A stretch of 64,000 nucleotides of DNA, from positions 248,001 to 312,000 of the forward strand of contig CAYJPV010000001.1 in assembly GCA_964372095.1 (NCBI GenBank), given 5' to 3'. The position numbers and the translations under genes are program-made. The stretch comes from CAYJPV01 sp964372095. GTDB taxonomy: Bacteria; Acidobacteriota; Vicinamibacteria; Vicinamibacterales; JAKQTR01. The notes beneath the pieces were generated by a model. That model was given only the letters and a program-made list of their open reading frames with translations, did not search any database and was not told the DNA's origin. How positions within the stretch are numbered: position 1 is the first letter of the stretch; each line of letters opens with the position of its first letter. Positions 17,253-25,971 of this stretch are shown here, piece by piece.

Positions 17253-19562
17253 ATGTCATCCCACGGACGGCGATTCGAGATCCAGGGCACTGTGCAAGGG
17301 GTCGGATTCCGGCCCTGGATCTACCGCCTTGCCACACAGCACAACTTGACCGGCTGGGTCCGCAATGACGGGGCCGGCGTGACGATCGCGGTGTTCGGCG
17401 ATCACACGGCGCTCGCGGAGTTTGAACGCGAACTCCGCGCCGACCCGCCGCCGGCCGCGCGCCTCGACACGATTGCCGTCAGCATCCTGGACGGCGCTCC
17501 GCCCCATCACTTCGACATCGTCCAGTCCTCCCCTTCGGGCGATCGCCGGGTCTCGATCCCGCCGGACCTGCCCACCTGCCCTGCGTGTCTGGCCGAGGTG
17601 CTCTCGCCGGCTGATCGCCGCTACCGGTACCCCTTTACCAACTGCACCAATTGCGGCCCGCGGTTCACCATCGCCCGCCGGGTGCCCTACGACCGGCCCT
17701 TCACGACCATGGCGGCGTTCACGATGTGCGAACGCTGCCAGGCGGAGTACGACGACCCTTCGAACCGGCGTTTCCACGCGCAACCGAATGCGTGTCCCGC
17801 GTGTGGTCCCCGCATCTGGCTCTGCCTGCCCGACGGGTCACCCGTCGATGTGCCCGATCCGCTCGAGCACGCCGCCGCGGCGCTTCGGACCGGTTCGGTG
17901 GTGGCCGTCAAAGGACTGGGCGGCTTCCACCTCGCGTGCGATGCGACAAACGAAGCCGCGGTGGCCGCGTTGCGGCAACGGAAACGCCGCGACGAGAAAC
18001 CCTTTGCCGTCATGGTGGCAACCCCGGCGCACGCCGACGCCATTGCGGTACTGGCCGACGACGAACGCGCGTTGCTGGAGTCCGTGGAGCGCCCGATTGT
18101 CATCGTGTCGCGACGCGAGCCGAGTGGTCTCGCGGCCAACGTCGCGCCCGGCAATCCGACGGTCGGCCTGATGCTGCCGTATACCCCTCTGCACCACCTC
18201 CTGACCATCAGCGCCGGCCGGCCGCTGGTGATGACGTCGGGCAACGTCTCGGATGAGCCGCTGGCGTATCGCAACGACGAAGCCCTGGCGCGGCTCGGCG
18301 CCTTCGCCGACCTGTTCCTGATGCACGACCGCGACATCGACACGCGCTGCGACGACTCGGTGGCCCGGATCATCGCCGGACGGCCGGTGGTCTTCCGGCG
18401 GTCGCGCGGCTACACGCCCCGGCCGCTGCGGGTGCCCTTCCGCTTCGCGCGCCCGACGCTGGCCGTTGGCGCGCTGCTGAAGAACACGTTCTGCCTGGGT
18501 GTCGGCGACAGCGCGTACCTCGGGCCGCACATCGGCGATCTCGAGAACCTGGAGACCTACGAGTCGTTCGAGCATGCCGTCGAGCGGATGCTGGACTTCG
18601 TGGGGATTCAGCCTGAGATCATCGCCCACGACCTGCACCCCGAGTACCTGTCCACCCGGTACGCCGCGACCCGGACGGCCGACCTGCACGTGGGCGTTCA
18701 GCACCACCACGCCCACATCGCCAGTGCCATGGCCGAACGCGGTCTGACGGGTGCGGCCATCGGCGTGGCCTTCGACGGCACCGGATTCGGGCCGGACGGG
18801 ACGGCCTGGGGCGGCGAGTTCCTCCTGGTCGACGGCGCGGCCAGCACCCGCGTCGCCACATGCCGTCCCATCGCCCTCGCGGGAGGCGACGCGGCCATCA
18901 GGCAGGTGTGGCGGCAGGCGCTGGCCGTCCTGCTCGATGCGTTCGACGGCGAGGTCGACCTTGAACGTTTTCCTGTCTTCGCGCAGGTCAACGAGTCCGA
19001 CCTGCGCGTGGTCCGTCACATGCTGGCCACAGGCCTCAACACCGCGCGGGCCCGCGGCATCGGCCGCTACTTCGATGCCGCGGGCGCGATTGGCCTCGGC
19101 CGCCCGGTTTCGCGCTACGAGGGGCAGGTCGCCCTCGACTGGAACCTGCGCGCCAGTCCCGCCGAAGCCTCGGGCTACCCCCACGCGATCGACGACGACG
19201 GTGAGCAGCTCGTCATCGACTTCCGCCCCACGTTCCGCGCCCTCGCGCGCGATGTGACGCAGGGAACCCCGTCTGGGATGGTGTCGGCACGGTTCCACAA
19301 CACACTGGCCGACGCCACGACCGTTGTCGTCCGCCGGTTGCGCACCCGGCTCGGCCCGCTGCCCGTGGTCCTGAGCGGCGGGTGCTTTCAGAACGCCCGC
19401 CTGACCGAATCCATTGTCGCGATGCTCGGTTCCGCTGTACAAGTGATACTTCACCAGTCGGTACCGCCCGGAGACGGAGGACTGGCGTTGGGGCAGGCTG
19501 CCGTGGCCTGCGCCGTCGCCGCAGCCGGCGGACCTCCCACCTCGGAGGGGATATGTGCCTAG
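17253..19562 (+). CDS. hypF: Carbamoyltransferase HypF (NiFe hydrogenase maturation)
   Basis: HypF makes the carbamoyl group that becomes the cyanide ligands of the NiFe site. The 769-residue protein has every domain in order: an acylphosphatase-like N-terminus (VQGVGFRPWIYRLA, residues 10-90), two zinc fingers (CPAC...CTNCG and CERC...CPACG, about 105-190), a YrdC-like domain (VVAVKGLGGFHLACDA, KRRDEKPFAVM) and a Kae1-like C-terminal domain (HHHAHIASAMAE, LSGGCFQNARL). The ATG at 17253 directly precedes the acylphosphatase domain. It opens a maturation operon and overlaps hypC by 10 bases. Confidence 0.95.
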   Translation: MSSHGRRFEIQGTVQGVGFRPWIYRLATQHNLTGWVRNDGAGVTIAVFGDHTALAEFERELRADPPPAARLDTIAVSILDGAPPHHFDIVQSSPSGDRRVSIPPDLPTCPACLAEVLSPADRRYRYPFTNCTNCGPRFTIARRVPYDRPFTTMAAFTMCERCQAEYDDPSNRRFHAQPNACPACGPRIWLCLPDGSPVDVPDPLEHAAAALRTGSVVAVKGLGGFHLACDATNEAAVAALRQRKRRDEKPFAVMVATPAHADAIAVLADDERALLESVERPIVIVSRREPSGLAANVAPGNPTVGLMLPYTPLHHLLTISAGRPLVMTSGNVSDEPLAYRNDEALARLGAFADLFLMHDRDIDTRCDDSVARIIAGRPVVFRRSRGYTPRPLRVPFRFARPTLAVGALLKNTFCLGVGDSAYLGPHIGDLENLETYESFEHAVERMLDFVGIQPEIIAHDLHPEYLSTRYAATRTADLHVGVQHHHAHIASAMAERGLTGAAIGVAFDGTGFGPDGTAWGGEFLLVDGAASTRVATCRPIALAGGDAAIRQVWRQALAVLLDAFDGEVDLERFPVFAQVNESDLRVVRHMLATGLNTARARGIGRYFDAAGAIGLGRPVSRYEGQVALDWNLRASPAEASGYPHAIDDDGEQLVIDFRPTFRALARDVTQGTPSGMVSARFHNTLADATTVVVRRLRTRLGPLPVVLSGGCFQNARLTESIVAMLGSAVQVILHQSVPPGDGGLALGQAAVACAVAAAGGPPTSEGICA

Positions 19563-19849
19563 GAGTACCCGGGAAGGTGATTGAAATCCGCGGCGACTTC
19601 GCGACGGTGGATTTCTGGGGAGTCCGGCGCGAAGTCCGGCTGGACATCGTTGACGAACCCGTGGCCCCGGGCGACTACATCCTCAACCACGTAGGATTCG
19701 CGATCCGCCGGATCCCCGAGAGCGACATCGGTGAGACCCTCGCCCTGTACGAGCAGCTCCTGAAAGAAGCCGGCCCCGACGACCTGATGGCCGGCGACGT
19801 GCGGGGCGAAATCGCCGCGACGCGGGTCCAGGACGATGACGTCCGGTAG
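19553..19849 (+). CDS. hypC: Hydrogenase maturation chaperone HypC
   Basis: HypC carries the iron with its CN/CO ligands from the HypD complex to the hydrogenase large subunit. The 98-residue product starts with MCLGVPGKV, whose Cys2 is the essential ligand, and contains NHVGFAI with the conserved His. The start is fixed by Cys2 and by an excellent GGAGGGG ribosome binding site two bases upstream of the ATG. The gene overlaps hypF by 10 and hypD by 14 bases. Confidence 0.95.
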   Translation: MCLGVPGKVIEIRGDFATVDFWGVRREVRLDIVDEPVAPGDYILNHVGFAIRRIPESDIGETLALYEQLLKEAGPDDLMAGDVRGEIAATRVQDDDVR

Positions 19850-20981
19850 GCCGGACGACCTCGTCAGGGAGCTGAAGTTCCGGGACCCTGTCCGGGCGCA
19901 GGCCATGATCGCGGCCCTGCACCGCGTCACGGCGGAGATCGGCCGCTCCCCCGTGTCGGTGATGCACGTCTGCGGCAGTCACGAACAGGCAATCGCCAAA
20001 TTCGGCCTGCGCGCGACGTTTCCCCGCGACCTCAACGTCATCATGGGACCCGGATGCCCCGTGTGCATCACGGACACGCCGGAGGTCGATGAAGGCGTGG
20101 TCCTGGCGCGGCAGGGCGTACACATCGCCACGTACGGCGACATGGTCCGTGTACCCGGCACGGTGATGTCGCTGGCCGATGCCCAGGCCGAGGGGGCGAA
20201 GGTCCATGTCATCTACAGCACCGATCAGGTGGTCGACCTGGCGCGATCCCTGAACGAGCCGGTCGTGTTCTTCGCCACCGGCTTCGAAACCACGGCGGTG
20301 GCCACGGCGGCCGTGGTCCTGAGCGGAGTGCCCGAAAACCTATCGATCCTCTCGGCGCACAAGTACATCCCGCCGGTGATGGAGATCGTGGCCGAGATGC
20401 CCGACACGCGCGTGGAGGGTTTCCTGGCTGCGGGTCACGCCGCGACGATTACCGGATCGGGTGTCTTCGAAGCGTTCGTCGAACGGCACAGGCTGCCGGT
20501 GGTCGTGGCCGGGTTCGAACCCCTCGACATCCTGGCGGGCCTCGTGAAGCTGCTCGAGCTGGTCCGCGACCGCGAGGCGGTGGTCGCCAACATGTTCCCG
20601 CGGTGCGTGACGCGGGACGGCAACCGCCGCGCGCAGGAACAGCTCTGGAAGGTCTTTCGGCCGGTGGGCGGCCGCTGGCGCGGCATCGCGCACGTGCCGA
20701 ACGGCAATCTCCGGCTCCGCGACGAGTGGCAGCATCTCGACGCGCGCCGGCGTTTTCCCATCGATCTGACGACATTGTGGGACTACGCGCCGCCGGCCCT
20801 GGCGCAGTCCTGCATCTGCGGCGACATCATGGCGGGCCTGCGATCGCCGGACGACTGCACGTTGTTCGGAAAAGAATGTACGCCCGAAAAGCCCGTGGGC
20901 GCCTGCATGGTGAGCAGCGAAGGCACGTGCAAGATCTGGCATCAGTACGGGGGGCACCCCGATTTTGGAGCGCTCGCATGA
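19836..20981 (+). CDS. hypD: Hydrogenase maturation scaffold HypD
   Basis: HypD is the iron-sulfur scaffold on which Fe(CN)2CO is assembled with HypC. All family motifs are present in 381 residues: HVCGSHEQ, GPGCPVCIT, FATGFETTA and SAHKYIPPVM. The C-terminal [4Fe-4S] set is CICGDIMAG, then CTLFGKECTPEKPVGAC and GTC. The stop overlaps the ATG of hypE (ATGA). Confidence 0.96.
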   Translation: MTSGRPDDLVRELKFRDPVRAQAMIAALHRVTAEIGRSPVSVMHVCGSHEQAIAKFGLRATFPRDLNVIMGPGCPVCITDTPEVDEGVVLARQGVHIATYGDMVRVPGTVMSLADAQAEGAKVHVIYSTDQVVDLARSLNEPVVFFATGFETTAVATAAVVLSGVPENLSILSAHKYIPPVMEIVAEMPDTRVEGFLAAGHAATITGSGVFEAFVERHRLPVVVAGFEPLDILAGLVKLLELVRDREAVVANMFPRCVTRDGNRRAQEQLWKVFRPVGGRWRGIAHVPNGNLRLRDEWQHLDARRRFPIDLTTLWDYAPPALAQSCICGDIMAGLRSPDDCTLFGKECTPEKPVGACMVSSEGTCKIWHQYGGHPDFGALA

Positions 20982-22015
20982 GGGTCCGCACCATGCTCGA
21001 CGACAGGATCGGACTCAAATACGGCGCCGGCGGCCGGGCCATGCGCGCGCTGATTGAACAGGTCTGCCTCGGCGGGCTCGGCAGCGCCCCGGTGGACGGC
21101 ATCGGCCTCGCCGCGATGGATGATGGTGCGGCCATCAGGGTCGGTGACCGCTGGCTGGTCGTCACCACCGATTCCCACGTGGTGCACCCGATCTTTTTTC
21201 CCGGCGGCGACATCGGGCGGCTGGCCGTCTCGGGCACGGTCAACGATCTGGCCATGATGGGCGCCACCGAACCGCTCGCCCTGACGTGCGCCATCGTCAT
21301 GGAAGAGGGCTTCGCCCGCGCGGACCTCGAACGCGTGTACGCCTCGATTCGCCAGGCCTGCGACGAGTCGGGGGCCAGCATTGTCACCGGCGACACGAAA
21401 GTGATGGGCCGGGGAGAACTGGACGGCCTCATTATCAATACGACCGGCGTCGCGCTCTGCGACCGGGCGGTCTCCGACGCAGGCCTGACGCCCGGCGATC
21501 GTCTCATCGTCTCGGGCACCGTGGGCGATCACGGCATGGCCGTCATGGCAGCCCGCCACAAGCTGGCCCTGGACGGCGACCTGCGGTCGGACGTCGCCCC
21601 GATCAACGGCCTGGTGCGGGCGGCGCTGGCGGCGGGCGGAGCCGGCGTGGTGGCCATGAAAGACCCGACCCGCGGAGGCCTGTCGAGCGCGCTCCACGAG
21701 ATGGCCGACAAGAGCCGGGTGGGCATCATGGTGGAAGAACTGGCCGTCCCCGTCCGGGCCGAGGTTCGGGCGGCGGCAGACCTGCTCGGCATCGATCCGC
21801 TGATCATCGCCAACGAAGGCAAGGCGATCTTCGGCGTGAAGGCCGCCGTGGCCGATGCGGTCCTCGCGGCCCTCCAGGCGCATCCCCTCGGACGCGAGGC
21901 CGCCCTGGTGGGGCGCTGCCTCGACCAGCACCCCGGCGCGGTGATGCTCGACACGGGGTTCGGCCGCCGTATGCTGGCCGAACCCGAAGGCGAGCCGTTG
22001 CCGCGGATTTGTTAG
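20978..22015 (+). CDS. hypE: Carbamoyl dehydratase HypE
   Basis: HypE dehydrates the carbamoyl group on its own C-terminal cysteine to a thiocyanate, the source of the CN ligands. The 345-residue product has the PurM-like ATP-binding fold: GLKYGAGGRAM, DDGAAIRVGD, VSGTVNDLAMMGA and VAMKDPTRGGLSSAL. It ends in PRIC, the C-terminal Cys that is modified. The ATG at 20978 overlaps the hypD stop codon. A longer in-frame reading upstream lies inside hypD and is not real. Confidence 0.96.
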   Translation: MRVRTMLDDRIGLKYGAGGRAMRALIEQVCLGGLGSAPVDGIGLAAMDDGAAIRVGDRWLVVTTDSHVVHPIFFPGGDIGRLAVSGTVNDLAMMGATEPLALTCAIVMEEGFARADLERVYASIRQACDESGASIVTGDTKVMGRGELDGLIINTTGVALCDRAVSDAGLTPGDRLIVSGTVGDHGMAVMAARHKLALDGDLRSDVAPINGLVRAALAAGGAGVVAMKDPTRGGLSSALHEMADKSRVGIMVEELAVPVRAEVRAAADLLGIDPLIIANEGKAIFGVKAAVADAVLAALQAHPLGREAALVGRCLDQHPGAVMLDTGFGRRMLAEPEGEPLPRIC

Positions 22016-22034
22016 GACCGGTTTCAGGACCTGC

Positions 22035-22904
22035 GTGAGCGGCCAGACGATGTCCCATATCCGAATCGATCGCCACGACGCCGTTGCCGTCATCACCATC
22101 GACCGGCGCGAGCGGTTCAACTCGCTGGACGTCGACACGGCGCGCGACCTGCGGCGGGCCGGCCTCCAGTGCGCCCGCGACCGCGCCGTCCGCGCTGTGG
22201 TGCTGCGTGGCGCGGGCGGGGTCTTCTGCAGCGGCGCGGACCTGAAGTACATCCGGGATGGCGGCCGGTCCGGCGATCTGGCCTACCTCACACCGGACGC
22301 ACGCCCCGCTGACCACGGCTACGGCGCGGTCTTCAAGCAGATCCTCGAGTACATCCACTCAACCATCTCGGAAATCCGGCGCGCGCCCAAGCCGTTCATC
22401 GCCGCCGTCGACGGGATCGCGGCAGCCGGGGGACTGGGCCTCGCCATGAGCTGCGACCTCGTCGTGGCCTCCGACCGCGCGGTGTTCGAATGGGCGTACG
22501 GCAAGACCAGCCTGACCGGGGCTGAGAGTTCGACGTTCTTTCTCCCCAAGCTGATCGGGCTGAGGCGGGCGATGGAACTGGTGTTGCTGAACCCCAGACT
22601 CGACGCCGCCACGGCCCTCGAGTGGGGGCTGGTGAACGCCGTGTATCCGGCGGCCACCTTCGACGCCGACGCGCTGGCGCTGGCCGCCGGGGTGGCAGGG
22701 GGTCCCACGCCGGCCTATGCGACGACCAAGACGCTGATGAACCAGGCGGCCGGGCTCGATCGGCTGGATTTCCATCTCGATCAGGAACTGGAGCACCTGG
22801 CGCGCGTCGCCGACACGCCCGACTTCGCCGAAGGCCTGGCGGCCTTCTTCGGCAAACGCCCGCCGCGGTTCGGCGCCGCGCCGCCGGACGAGGAGCAGGA
22901 CTGA
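22035..22904 (+). CDS. Crotonase-fold protein (enoyl-CoA hydratase/isomerase family) inside the hyp operon
   Basis: The GTG at 22035 has AGGA six bases upstream and gives 289 residues; the ATG at 22050 is an alternative. The crotonase fold is clear, with both oxyanion-hole segments: GAGGVFCSGADLK and DGIAAAGGLGLAMSCDLV. The two catalytic glutamates of true enoyl-CoA hydratases are not conserved. The first (normally AGE) is ASD, and the second (normally PEI) falls in EWAYGKTSL. It may therefore catalyse a different reaction, such as isomerisation, dehalogenation or decarboxylation, or bind acyl-CoA only. It sits 19 bases after hypE and 6 bases before hypA, on the same strand. Confidence 0.85.
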   Translation: MSGQTMSHIRIDRHDAVAVITIDRRERFNSLDVDTARDLRRAGLQCARDRAVRAVVLRGAGGVFCSGADLKYIRDGGRSGDLAYLTPDARPADHGYGAVFKQILEYIHSTISEIRRAPKPFIAAVDGIAAAGGLGLAMSCDLVVASDRAVFEWAYGKTSLTGAESSTFFLPKLIGLRRAMELVLLNPRLDAATALEWGLVNAVYPAATFDADALALAAGVAGGPTPAYATTKTLMNQAAGLDRLDFHLDQELEHLARVADTPDFAEGLAAFFGKRPPRFGAAPPDEEQD

Positions 22905-22910
22905 CCGGCC

Positions 22911-23252
22911 ATGCACGAATATTCTGTCGGACAGGCCCTCATGGATCGGATCGAAGCGGAGGCGGCCGCGCACGGCGCGATCGCCGTGCACCGGATTCGC
23001 CTGAAGATCGGGGAACTGTCGGGCGTGGAACCCGATCTGCTCGCCAGCGCCTTCTCGATCCTCAAGGATCGGACGCTGTGCGAACACGCCGCCCTCGACA
23101 TCGAACGTGTCGCGGCGCGCTGGACGTGCCCGTCGTGCGCGGCCGACATCCCGCCCGGCGCGATCCTGCGGTGCCGTGCCTGCGGCGAGGCGGCGCGACT
23201 GGCAGGCGGGGACGAAATCGTCCTGGCCCAACTCGAGATGGAGGTGCCCTAG
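22911..23252 (+). CDS. hypA: Nickel metallochaperone HypA
   Basis: HypA delivers nickel to the hydrogenase precursor together with HypB. The 113-residue protein starts MHEYSVGQAL, whose His2 is the nickel ligand. It has a zinc site made of CPSC and CRAC pairs near residues 73-90 in the expected spacing. Length is normal. It overlaps the hypB start by one base (TAGTG). Confidence 0.95.
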   Translation: MHEYSVGQALMDRIEAEAAAHGAIAVHRIRLKIGELSGVEPDLLASAFSILKDRTLCEHAALDIERVAARWTCPSCAADIPPGAILRCRACGEAARLAGGDEIVLAQLEMEVP

Positions 23253-24016
23253 TGTGCGAGACCTGCGGCTGCGGTGATCCCCACCTGGTTCCGGTGGACG
23301 TGCAGGACAAGATCCTGTCGGTCAACGATCGGCAGGCGGTGCACAATCGTGAGCACTTCGCATCGCACGGCGTCCTGGCCCTCAACCTCATGGGGTCGCC
23401 GGGTTCCGGCAAAACCGCGGTGCTCGAAGCCACGGCGCGGGCGTTCGCCGGCCGCTACCGGGTGGCGGCCATTGCCGGCGACCTCGAGACGGAACGCGAC
23501 GCGGAGCGCCTGCGTGCCGCGGGCATTCCGGCGCGGGCGATCACGACGGGGTCCGCCTGCCATCTCGATGCCGGCATGGTGCACGACGCGCTCCACCACG
23601 ACCCCCTGCGCCACACGGACCTGCTCTTCGTCGAGAACGTGGGGAACCTCGTCTGCCCGGCCGTGTACGACCTCGGTCAGGCATTCAATGTCGTCGCGCT
23701 GGCCGTGACGGAGGGCGAAGACAAGCCGCTGAAGTACCCGGTCATGTTCCGGCGGGCCGACCTCGTCCTGCTGACGAAGATTGACCTGCTGCCGTACCTC
23801 GACATCTCGCTTGCATCCATCCGCGACGCGCTGGCCCGCGTCATGCCGAACCCGACCGCGTTCGCCGTGTCGGCGCGCACGGGAGAGGGACTCGACCAGT
23901 GGTTCGACTGGCTGACCGGCCAGGTTGCGCGGCAACGGAGCCAGGCAGCCCGGGGACCGGCCGGCGGACAGCACCACCACGATGGTCACAGCCATGCCTC
24001 TCGAGACGGGGACTAG
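23252..24016 (+). CDS. hypB: GTPase HypB (nickel insertion)
   Basis: HypB is the nickel-binding GTPase of hydrogenase maturation. The GTG at 23252 is chosen because it gives the N-terminal nickel motif CETCGCG directly after the start. The 254-residue protein has a P-loop GSPGSGKTAVLE, GDLETERDAERL, ENVGNLVCPA and a TKIDLLPY G4 motif. The C-terminus ends in a histidine-rich tail (GQHHHDGHSH), a likely nickel store; such His-rich stretches are more often near the N-terminus in this family. It closes the operon. Confidence 0.95.
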   Translation: MCETCGCGDPHLVPVDVQDKILSVNDRQAVHNREHFASHGVLALNLMGSPGSGKTAVLEATARAFAGRYRVAAIAGDLETERDAERLRAAGIPARAITTGSACHLDAGMVHDALHHDPLRHTDLLFVENVGNLVCPAVYDLGQAFNVVALAVTEGEDKPLKYPVMFRRADLVLLTKIDLLPYLDISLASIRDALARVMPNPTAFAVSARTGEGLDQWFDWLTGQVARQRSQAARGPAGGQHHHDGHSHASRDGD

Positions 24017-24134
24017 GGCGGCGCAGCCCGGCCGGAGCGGCAGACGCTGACGGGTTTTCGGCAACTCGCATGCATACCGGGGATACCTGGACGGAATATG
24101 TCTGTTTTTCAGTGGTTTAGCGGGCGCTGACAGG

Positions 24135-24150
24135 TGGCAACACCCTTGCT
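24135..24150 (+). promoter_or_regulatory. Sigma-54 promoter for the cytochrome operon
   Basis: TGGCAACACCCTTGCT matches the sigma-54 consensus (TGGCAyrNNNNTTGCw) at the invariant -24 GG and -12 GC with correct spacing. Transcription would start near 24162, about 90 bases before the nine-haem cytochrome gene. A hairpin (GGAAGGC/GCCTTCC) lies just after the predicted start. The 24017-24252 gap holds no other feature I can support. Confidence 0.75.
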
Positions 24151-24252
24151 CTCACCTGGACTGGCGGAAGGCGTCAGGCCTTCCCCGCCGAGTTGGCACG
24201 GTCCGGCAGGCTTGCCTGCGGCCGCCCGCCCGCCTTCACCAAGGTAGCCCTT

Positions 24253-25284
24253 ATGCTGACGCTGCTGCTCGTAGTTGCCCTGATCGGTTCCGCCCTGCCG
24301 GCGGAAGCCCAGGGCATTGACGTGGATACATGCCTCGGCTGCCATGCGGACACCAGCCTCGCGGTGGCCCTGCCCAGCGGCGAGACCCGTTCGCTGTATG
24401 TGAACATCGACACGTTCCGGTCATCGGTGCACGGCAACAAGCTCAGCTGCACCGACTGCCATCAGGACATCACTGAGGTTCCCCACGCGTCGCGCCCGTT
24501 CGGTTCGTTGCGCGAGTTCACGGTGGCGTACTACGAACAGTGCAAACGTTGCCACTTCGCCAACTACACCAAGACACTCGACAGCGTGCACTACCAGTCG
24601 CTGGCCCGCGGCGACAAGATGGCGCCGCTGTGCGTCGATTGTCACGGATCCCACGAGGTCAAGCCCGCGCACGGGCCGGACGCGCAGTTGTCGTCCACGT
24701 GCGCGCGGTGCCACGAGGGCGTGTCGGCGATCTACGAGAAGAGCGTACACGGCCGCTCGGCCGCCTCGAACTCGGACGTTCCTGCCTGCACCGATTGCCA
24801 CAAATCCCACGATGTGTCGGGACCGCGGACGGCCAACTGGCAGCGCCACATTCCCGAGTTGTGCAGCAACTGCCACTCGAACAAGGCGCTGATGGACAAG
24901 TACGGCCTGTCGGCCAACGTCTCCCAGACCTACGTCGCCGATTTCCACGGCATGACCGCGTCCCTGCAGAAGAACTCGGGGAACGCTGAAACCAGCGTCG
25001 TCGCCCTCTGCACCGACTGCCACGGCGTCCACGACATCACGAAGGTGGACGAACCCGGTTCGCGCGTCCTGCAGGCCAACCTCGTCAAGACCTGCGCGCG
25101 CTGCCACGAAGGCGCCAGCGACAACTTCCCGGCCGCGTGGATGTCGCATTACGAGCCGACCTGGGAGAAGGCACCGATGGTTTACGGCGTCCAGAGGTTC
25201 TACGACGTGCTCATTCCCTTTATGATGATCGGTCTCGTGCTGCAGATCCTGCTGCACTTCTGGCGCGTGGTGGTCAACCGATGA
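24253..25284 (+). CDS. Membrane-anchored nine-haem c-type cytochrome
   Basis: The ATG at 24253, preceded by AAGG, is chosen over an upstream TTG because it begins a clean signal peptide (MLTLLLVVALIGSALPAEAQ). The mature part has nine CXXCH haem sites: CLGCH, CTDCH, CKRCH, CVDCH, CARCH, CTDCH, CSNCH, CTDCH and CARCH. A C-terminal helix (LIPFMMIGLVLQILLHFW) anchors it in the inner membrane, with the haem domain in the periplasm. It overlaps the following cytochrome b gene by four bases, so the pair probably forms a quinol-cytochrome c electron transfer module. The partner electron donor or acceptor is unknown. Confidence 0.9.
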   Translation: MLTLLLVVALIGSALPAEAQGIDVDTCLGCHADTSLAVALPSGETRSLYVNIDTFRSSVHGNKLSCTDCHQDITEVPHASRPFGSLREFTVAYYEQCKRCHFANYTKTLDSVHYQSLARGDKMAPLCVDCHGSHEVKPAHGPDAQLSSTCARCHEGVSAIYEKSVHGRSAASNSDVPACTDCHKSHDVSGPRTANWQRHIPELCSNCHSNKALMDKYGLSANVSQTYVADFHGMTASLQKNSGNAETSVVALCTDCHGVHDITKVDEPGSRVLQANLVKTCARCHEGASDNFPAAWMSHYEPTWEKAPMVYGVQRFYDVLIPFMMIGLVLQILLHFWRVVVNR

Positions 25285-25967
25285 CGACCTATCTGACTCG
25301 TTTTACGCGGCGGCAGCGCACCGAGCACTTCCTCGTGATGTCGCTGTTCATCATCCTGTCGATCACGGGCCTGCCCCAGAAGTACTTCGACGCCGGCTGG
25401 GCGCACTGGTTCATCAACGCGGTCGGCGGCATCGACCGGGTGCGCTGGTTCCATCGGGTCGCCGGCCTGTCGTTCGCGGCCATGACGGCCCTGCACCTGA
25501 TGAACGCCATCTATCAGGTGGCCGCGGGCCGGGCCCCGCTGTCGATCGTGCCGAACCGCAAAGATTTCACCGACGCCGTCCAGACGCTGAACTACTATCT
25601 GGGCCGCGGCGACGAGCCGGCGAAGTTCGACCGCTTCGACTACCGCCAGAAGTTCGAGTACTGGGGCCTGGTCCTGGGCGCCGCCGTGGTCATCGTGACC
25701 GGCCTCATCCTGTACTTCCCCATCCTGTTCACCCGGCTGTTCCCGGGCGAGTTGATTCCTGCCGCCAAAGTGGCCCACAGCAACGAAGGGCTCATGGCGT
25801 TCCTGGTCGTCATTCTCTGGCACATCTACAACGCGCACTTCAATCCCGACGTCTTCCCGTTCGACAAGACCATCTTCACCGGGCAGATCAGCCTCGAGCG
25901 CATGCAGCACGAACACCCGCTCGAACTGGAGCGGCTCAAACAGACGCAGGACATCAAGGAGACCTGA
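25281..25967 (+). CDS. Cytochrome b subunit (formate dehydrogenase gamma / b561-like)
   Basis: A 228-residue membrane protein with four transmembrane helices. Histidines suitable for two b haems lie in RTEHFLVMS (helix 1), WFHRVAGLSF, MTALHLMN (helix 2) and ILWHIYNAHFNP (helix 4). It fits the di-haem cytochrome b family that anchors formate dehydrogenases and cytochrome c complexes and exchanges electrons with quinones. The ATGA overlap with the nine-haem cytochrome gene argues that they work as one complex. No catalytic dehydrogenase subunit is nearby. Confidence 0.85.
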   Translation: MTTYLTRFTRRQRTEHFLVMSLFIILSITGLPQKYFDAGWAHWFINAVGGIDRVRWFHRVAGLSFAAMTALHLMNAIYQVAAGRAPLSIVPNRKDFTDAVQTLNYYLGRGDEPAKFDRFDYRQKFEYWGLVLGAAVVIVTGLILYFPILFTRLFPGELIPAAKVAHSNEGLMAFLVVILWHIYNAHFNPDVFPFDKTIFTGQISLERMQHEHPLELERLKQTQDIKET

Positions 25968-25971
25968 CACG

